From assembly GCA_021780315.1 (NCBI GenBank), contig JAJXYY010000041.1:1-64000 (forward strand): a stretch of DNA of 64,000 bases, in the 5' to 3' direction. Under the pieces are notes generated by a model that worked only from the letters and a program-made list of their open reading frames with translations, ran no database searches and was not told the DNA's origin. The stretch comes from Acidobacteriota bacterium. GTDB lineage: Bacteria; Acidobacteriota; Terriglobia; Terriglobales; Acidobacteriaceae. Both the position numbers and the translations under genes were made by a program. Position 1 is the stretch's first letter, and the number at the start of each line of letters is the position of its first letter. This document shows positions 61,335 through 64,000 of the stretch, in pieces.

Positions 61335-62255
61335 TCATGCCCCTCCTGACATCATCGCTATCGTTCCCGCAGCCCCACTGGCAGTTTTCGTGGTTGCGGA
61401 TACAAGTCCTGCCGCACCGCCGAAGATCGCCTGCGTCATGCTCGGAATGAACAGCATGTTAATGATGAACGCGACGAAAACCATCAAGCAAGGGATTAAA
61501 TTAGCAATCCACATATCCATGGAATAGTTGCCGTTGAACGTCTGCTGAAGAAACCCATTCATGAATCCTGCCCAGACATAGATGAACGCCGCAGCCACCG
61601 CCCGAATCATGGCGAAGCTGATAAGGACATCAAGGAACTGGAAGAACTTCCCCTTGAAGTTCTGGGTCATGAGCAGCGGGATGAATACGGGGCCGAACAG
61701 AGCGGTCACGCCATAGAGGATGAATGCGCTGCAGTTGATGACGAAGAGGATCGCCGACGCCATGCCTAGCATGATCTGGACGAGGACGTAACAGAGGATC
61801 TGGACCGGCGCGGTGAGGGACGGCATGGCCGTTCCGTCACCGGCGGTCTTGAGAAGCTGAAGTAGCTGGTCAAGCGAGTGCTGATCAAACGCAGCGACCA
61901 TTGCCTGGGCGATGTAGGAAAAGAAATGATTGATGCCGAAGCTGGCACCGGGAAACGGGTTCACCCAATAGTTTTCCAACAGGCAGCACAGGATGAGCTT
62001 GAGCAGAAAGTGCGTGAGATCCCCGGCACGGACAGGATGATGATGCAGGCGAAGCGTCATGCTGGTCGTGTTCCAGTTGATAACCATGCTGATGAGTGTG
62101 AACAGCGCGATGCAGCTCAACTCGGTAAGTCCAAGTTGTGTCAACGCGCCGCCGTTCTGCGTCGTGAGATTGGTCAGGTTGTTGGTGAACTGGTAGAGCC
62201 AGTCCATACCCGACGATGCGGACGGCAGTGCTTGTGCGAGAACGGTGATGCTCAT
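61335..62255 (-). CDS. VirB6/TrbL-like polytopic inner-membrane protein
   Basis: A 306-residue protein with six or so membrane helices; LILCCLLENYWVNPFPG and AFILYGVTALFGPVFIPLLM, MIRAVAAAFIYVWAGFMNGF are the characteristic stretches of TrbL/VirB6. The C-terminus is glycine/alanine-rich (FGGAAGLVSATTKTASGAAG). It forms part of the inner-membrane pore. It is followed after one base by the small membrane gene. Confidence 0.84.
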   Translation of the reverse strand: MSITVLAQALPSASSGMDWLYQFTNNLTNLTTQNGGALTQLGLTELSCIALFTLISMVINWNTTSMTLRLHHHPVRAGDLTHFLLKLILCCLLENYWVNPFPGASFGINHFFSYIAQAMVAAFDQHSLDQLLQLLKTAGDGTAMPSLTAPVQILCYVLVQIMLGMASAILFVINCSAFILYGVTALFGPVFIPLLMTQNFKGKFFQFLDVLISFAMIRAVAAAFIYVWAGFMNGFLQQTFNGNYSMDMWIANLIPCLMVFVAFIINMLFIPSMTQAIFGGAAGLVSATTKTASGAAGTIAMMSGGA

Positions 62256-62273
62256 GACGGTCCTCCCGTGATA

Positions 62274-62522
62274 TCAGGGGATATAGCTTTTCCAGGTCTT
62301 GCCTTCATTGCCAGCAGCAGAGTTGTGGTGTCTGCGGTCTTCCTCGACCTTCTTGCGAAACGCCTCATCTTCTCTCCTGCGCTGCTCGGCGTCGCGTCGT
62401 TGCTGTTCGAGGGTCGCCGCCACCTTCGCGGCCTCATGGCGTTGATAGATCGCGGCACTGGCAATAGCGGCCAGCACCGCAAGGACGGCAATCAACAGCT
62501 TCGTGTTGAGGAGCTTCAGCAT
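62274..62522 (-). CDS. Small membrane-anchored coiled-coil protein
   Basis: An 82-residue protein: N-terminal helix (LLIAVLAVLAAIASAAIY), then a charged coiled coil rich in Arg, Glu and Gln (EQQRRDAEQRRREDEAF). It ends in KTWKSYIP, close to the NTWQTYLP end of the VirB5-like protein encoded directly upstream. It lies between virB5 and virB6 with gaps of 9 and 18 bases. Probably an accessory channel protein; no family recognised. Confidence 0.68.
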   Translation of the reverse strand: MLKLLNTKLLIAVLAVLAAIASAAIYQRHEAAKVAATLEQQRRDAEQRRREDEAFRKKVEEDRRHHNSAAGNEGKTWKSYIP

Positions 62523-62531
62523 GGCTCTCCT

Positions 62532-63317
62532 TTACGGCAAATACGTCTGCCAGGTGTTGTCTTCGCTCGCGGCAGTCATGTCGTGCGTAGCGTGCTGCGT
62601 CTGAATGAAGACAGCGGTGTTGAGGTCAGCAGCAGCGGCGTTCCGCTGCTGCATGTTGGCGACAGCCATCTGCGACGCGACGCACGCTTGCAGGACACCC
62701 TGCGACTGCATCTCGGACATCTTCTGGGCCTCAGCCGCATTGAGCAGGTTGAGTTGCTGCACTTCACTGTTGGTCGAGCTACCGCCGTCGAGCTGGTTGG
62801 CTGTGAGGCTGCTGTTTGCGGTGGCGTTCTGCGAACGGGCAGCGTGATATTGCCCGACTGCGGTGATGCAGTCTGGCGACACCGAATCGGACATCTCGAT
62901 CATGGCAAGCTGCGAGAGCTGCGGACTTCCCGGAGCTTGGCCACTGATGTAGGTCGGCAAGTCGGAGCTTACGGGAACCGTCGCTGCCGTCCATCCATTC
63001 GTCGAAGCCGACGGCGAGTTGCTGTTGAGCGCCGTCGTCAAGCCGCTTGTCTCTCCGAACGTATTGCGAACGTTGGCGTTCGTGAGAGTGCTAAGCGTCG
63101 TCTGCCACTGCTGCTTGAAGGAAAAGTGTTCGATATTGCTCTTCAACATGTTGTATTGCGTTTCCAGAGTGGTGAGCTGCGAAACCAGACTGGCGTAGCT
63201 GGTGGGGTCGAAGACGATATCTCCGAGTCCAAATAGCGCAAAGCTCGGTGTGGCGGTCAGTAACAGTAGGCCGCCTCCGAGGAGCCACTTGCGCCGGTTC
63301 TTGAGATAACTCTGCAT
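62532..63317 (-). CDS. VirB5/TrbJ-like pilus-associated protein
   Basis: A 261-residue exported protein with a signal peptide (hydrophobic 13-27, cleavage near PSFA-LFG). The mature start GLGDIVFDPTSYASLVSQLT followed by a long helix (LETQYNMLKSNIEH) is typical of TrbJ; later QQLNLLNAAEAQKMSEMQ and QMAVANMQQRNA are the C-terminal helices. It should act in pilus assembly and mating contact. It ends in NTWQTYLP. Two conserved-looking Cys (SPDCITAV, LQACVAS) may form a disulfide. Confidence 0.85.
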   Translation of the reverse strand: MQSYLKNRRKWLLGGGLLLLTATPSFALFGLGDIVFDPTSYASLVSQLTTLETQYNMLKSNIEHFSFKQQWQTTLSTLTNANVRNTFGETSGLTTALNSNSPSASTNGWTAATVPVSSDLPTYISGQAPGSPQLSQLAMIEMSDSVSPDCITAVGQYHAARSQNATANSSLTANQLDGGSSTNSEVQQLNLLNAAEAQKMSEMQSQGVLQACVASQMAVANMQQRNAAAADLNTAVFIQTQHATHDMTAASEDNTWQTYLP

Positions 63318-63341
63318 AGAAACCTCCGATACAAAGAGTGG

Positions 63342-63548
63342 TCAGAAGCAATGGGGATACGTCGGATCGAGCCGTTCCGAAGAAGGTTCATGGAATCCGC
63401 TGATAAGGTGGCCGACGAACTCAAGCGAAGCACCGCCCGCACGTGAGAGCGTCGAACAACCTCCAGACAGACCTGCAACGATGAGCGAGGTCGTGATCAA
63501 GACGGGGGCAATCCGATGCCTGCGAAGATGGGCGATGCTGGGATACAT
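63342..63548 (-). CDS. Small lipoprotein of the transfer operon (VirB7/TrbK-like position)
   Basis: A 68-residue protein with a type II signal peptide: basic start, hydrophobic 14-27 and lipobox GLSGGC with Cys31. The mature part is about 37 residues. AGGAGG sits four to five bases before the ATG. VirB7 and TrbK are likewise small lipoproteins that stabilise the outer-membrane complex; sequence alone does not prove homology. Confidence 0.75.
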   Translation of the reverse strand: MYPSIAHLRRHRIAPVLITTSLIVAGLSGGCSTLSRAGGASLEFVGHLISGFHEPSSERLDPTYPHCF

Positions 63549-63562
63549 GGTTCCTCCTTTCG

Positions 63563-64000
63563 TTACAGCGTGGGATCGACGCGATGTTCCGCGTAAGACG
63601 GAATGAGGATGTCGCGACCGATGTACACGCGGGCGCGGGAGCCTTCTTTGAGCGTAATGACCGGCAGACGATCAAGAAAATGGTTGAGAACCTGTTCTCC
63701 TTCGGCGGCGGACTGCTCCGAGATCCCATTCTGAATCTCCGTGGACGGAGAGAGTATGCTGCCGTTGTTGCCGATCTGTGCGAGTCCACCCAGACCACCG
63801 ATGGCGGCGGCAGCGCCGAAGGCCATCAGATAGCCGTGGTCTACTTTGGTGGCGAGCCCGGTTGTACCGATCTGGTCCAGACCGATGTATTTGTCAAAGT
63901 CCAGCGAAAAACCATCTGGGCACACAGCGCGATGGAAGGTGACGAACATCTTCCGCTGCTGGGCATTGCCGACGCTCTGCACGGTACCGATAAGGCGGGT
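63563..64000 (-). CDS. VirB10/TrbI-like channel protein, C-terminal part (runs off the window)
   Basis: 145 codons of the C-terminal end; the frame stays open to base 64000 (TRLIGT precedes the first internal GTG). TRLIGTVQSVGNAQQRKMFV, DFDKYIGLDQIGTTGLATKV and DHGYLMAFGAAAAIGG are the beta-barrel and antenna region of VirB10/TrbI that spans the outer membrane, and RVYIGRDILIPSY the end. The N-terminal half, including the membrane helix and proline-rich stretch, lies beyond the window. Confidence 0.9.
   Translation of the reverse strand, partial: TRLIGTVQSVGNAQQRKMFVTFHRAVCPDGFSLDFDKYIGLDQIGTTGLATKVDHGYLMAFGAAAAIGGLGGLAQIGNNGSILSPSTEIQNGISEQSAAEGEQVLNHFLDRLPVITLKEGSRARVYIGRDILIPSYAEHRVDPTL

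Noticed and set aside
61878..63236. 452-codon frame antisense to virB5 and virB6
   Set aside because: It crosses three real genes and their boundaries on the other strand and has no domain features.

Overview
The window is the left part of one large integrative and conjugative element (ICE) inserted at an initiator tRNA gene. The mix of gene families, the moderately GC-rich composition and the density of redox, hydrolase and glycosyltransferase cargo fit a soil Acidobacteriota host (Terriglobales type). That taxonomic placement is inference; no rRNA or other marker gene is present. The element enters at the tRNA-fMet 3' end (1-76) and is still open at base 64000, inside a virB10/trbI-like gene, so the right attachment site lies outside the window.

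Layout. (1) 1-2600: tRNA-fMet, tyrosine integrase, excisionase, and directly upstream on the same strand a zinc-finger anti-sigma factor and an ECF sigma factor, an unusual arrangement for a recombination module. (2) 2.8-4.9 kb: LysR regulator and a Phd/PIN toxin-antitoxin pair with a palindromic operator. (3) 4.9-13.7 kb: a CMD/MOSC/NTF2 operon, a sugar-nucleotide epimerase, and a tightly overlapped operon of cytochrome b, molybdopterin oxidoreductase, methyltransferase and three glycosyltransferase-like proteins. (4) 13.8-27.5 kb: a detoxification-like island with four paralogous aspartate-nucleophile alpha/beta hydrolases, a serine hydrolase, an atypical SDR, a cNMP-binding thioredoxin-reductase-like flavoprotein, NTF2-fold and DUF7002-like proteins, a DUF417 membrane protein, and LysR and HxlR regulators. 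A LysR/hydrolase pair is present twice in opposite orientation, with one LysR copy decayed. (5) 27.7-30.7 kb: ArdC-like antirestriction protein, DUF6908-like protein and ParB-like protein in one operon. (6) 31.5-37.6 kb: complete type I restriction-modification operon hsdM-hsdS-hsdR. (7) 37.8-39.3 kb: HxlR regulator divergent from an NTF2/azoreductase operon. (8) 39.7-45.1 kb: a 1420-residue PD-(D/E)XK nuclease plus SF1 helicase convergent with, and overlapping, an SPPY-type DNA methyltransferase, a good candidate for an uncharacterised defence module. (9) 46.1-49.9 kb: a degenerate ImmA/IrrE-like protein overlapped with a small conserved-looking partner, plus a large orphan protein with a C-terminal membrane anchor. 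(10) 50.5-64 kb: conjugation genes: MobF relaxase, VirD4-type coupling protein, a small accessory protein, a palindrome-packed oriT candidate, a RepB-type primase, SSB, and VirB11, VirB8, VirB6, VirB5, a small lipoprotein and VirB10.

How it works together: integrase and excisionase move the element in and out of tRNA-fMet; relaxase, coupling protein and type IV secretion genes transfer it; ArdC, SSB and primase would help the incoming single strand establish; restriction, nuclease-helicase and toxin-antitoxin modules would protect the host and stabilise the element; the remaining cargo appears to be regulated detoxification and surface-glycan functions. Short fragments resembling the anticodon-to-T-stem part of tRNAs recur in intergenic gaps beside several cargo modules (3.9-4.2, 39.55, 45.35, 45.5 and 50.05 kb), which suggests a history of modular acquisition.
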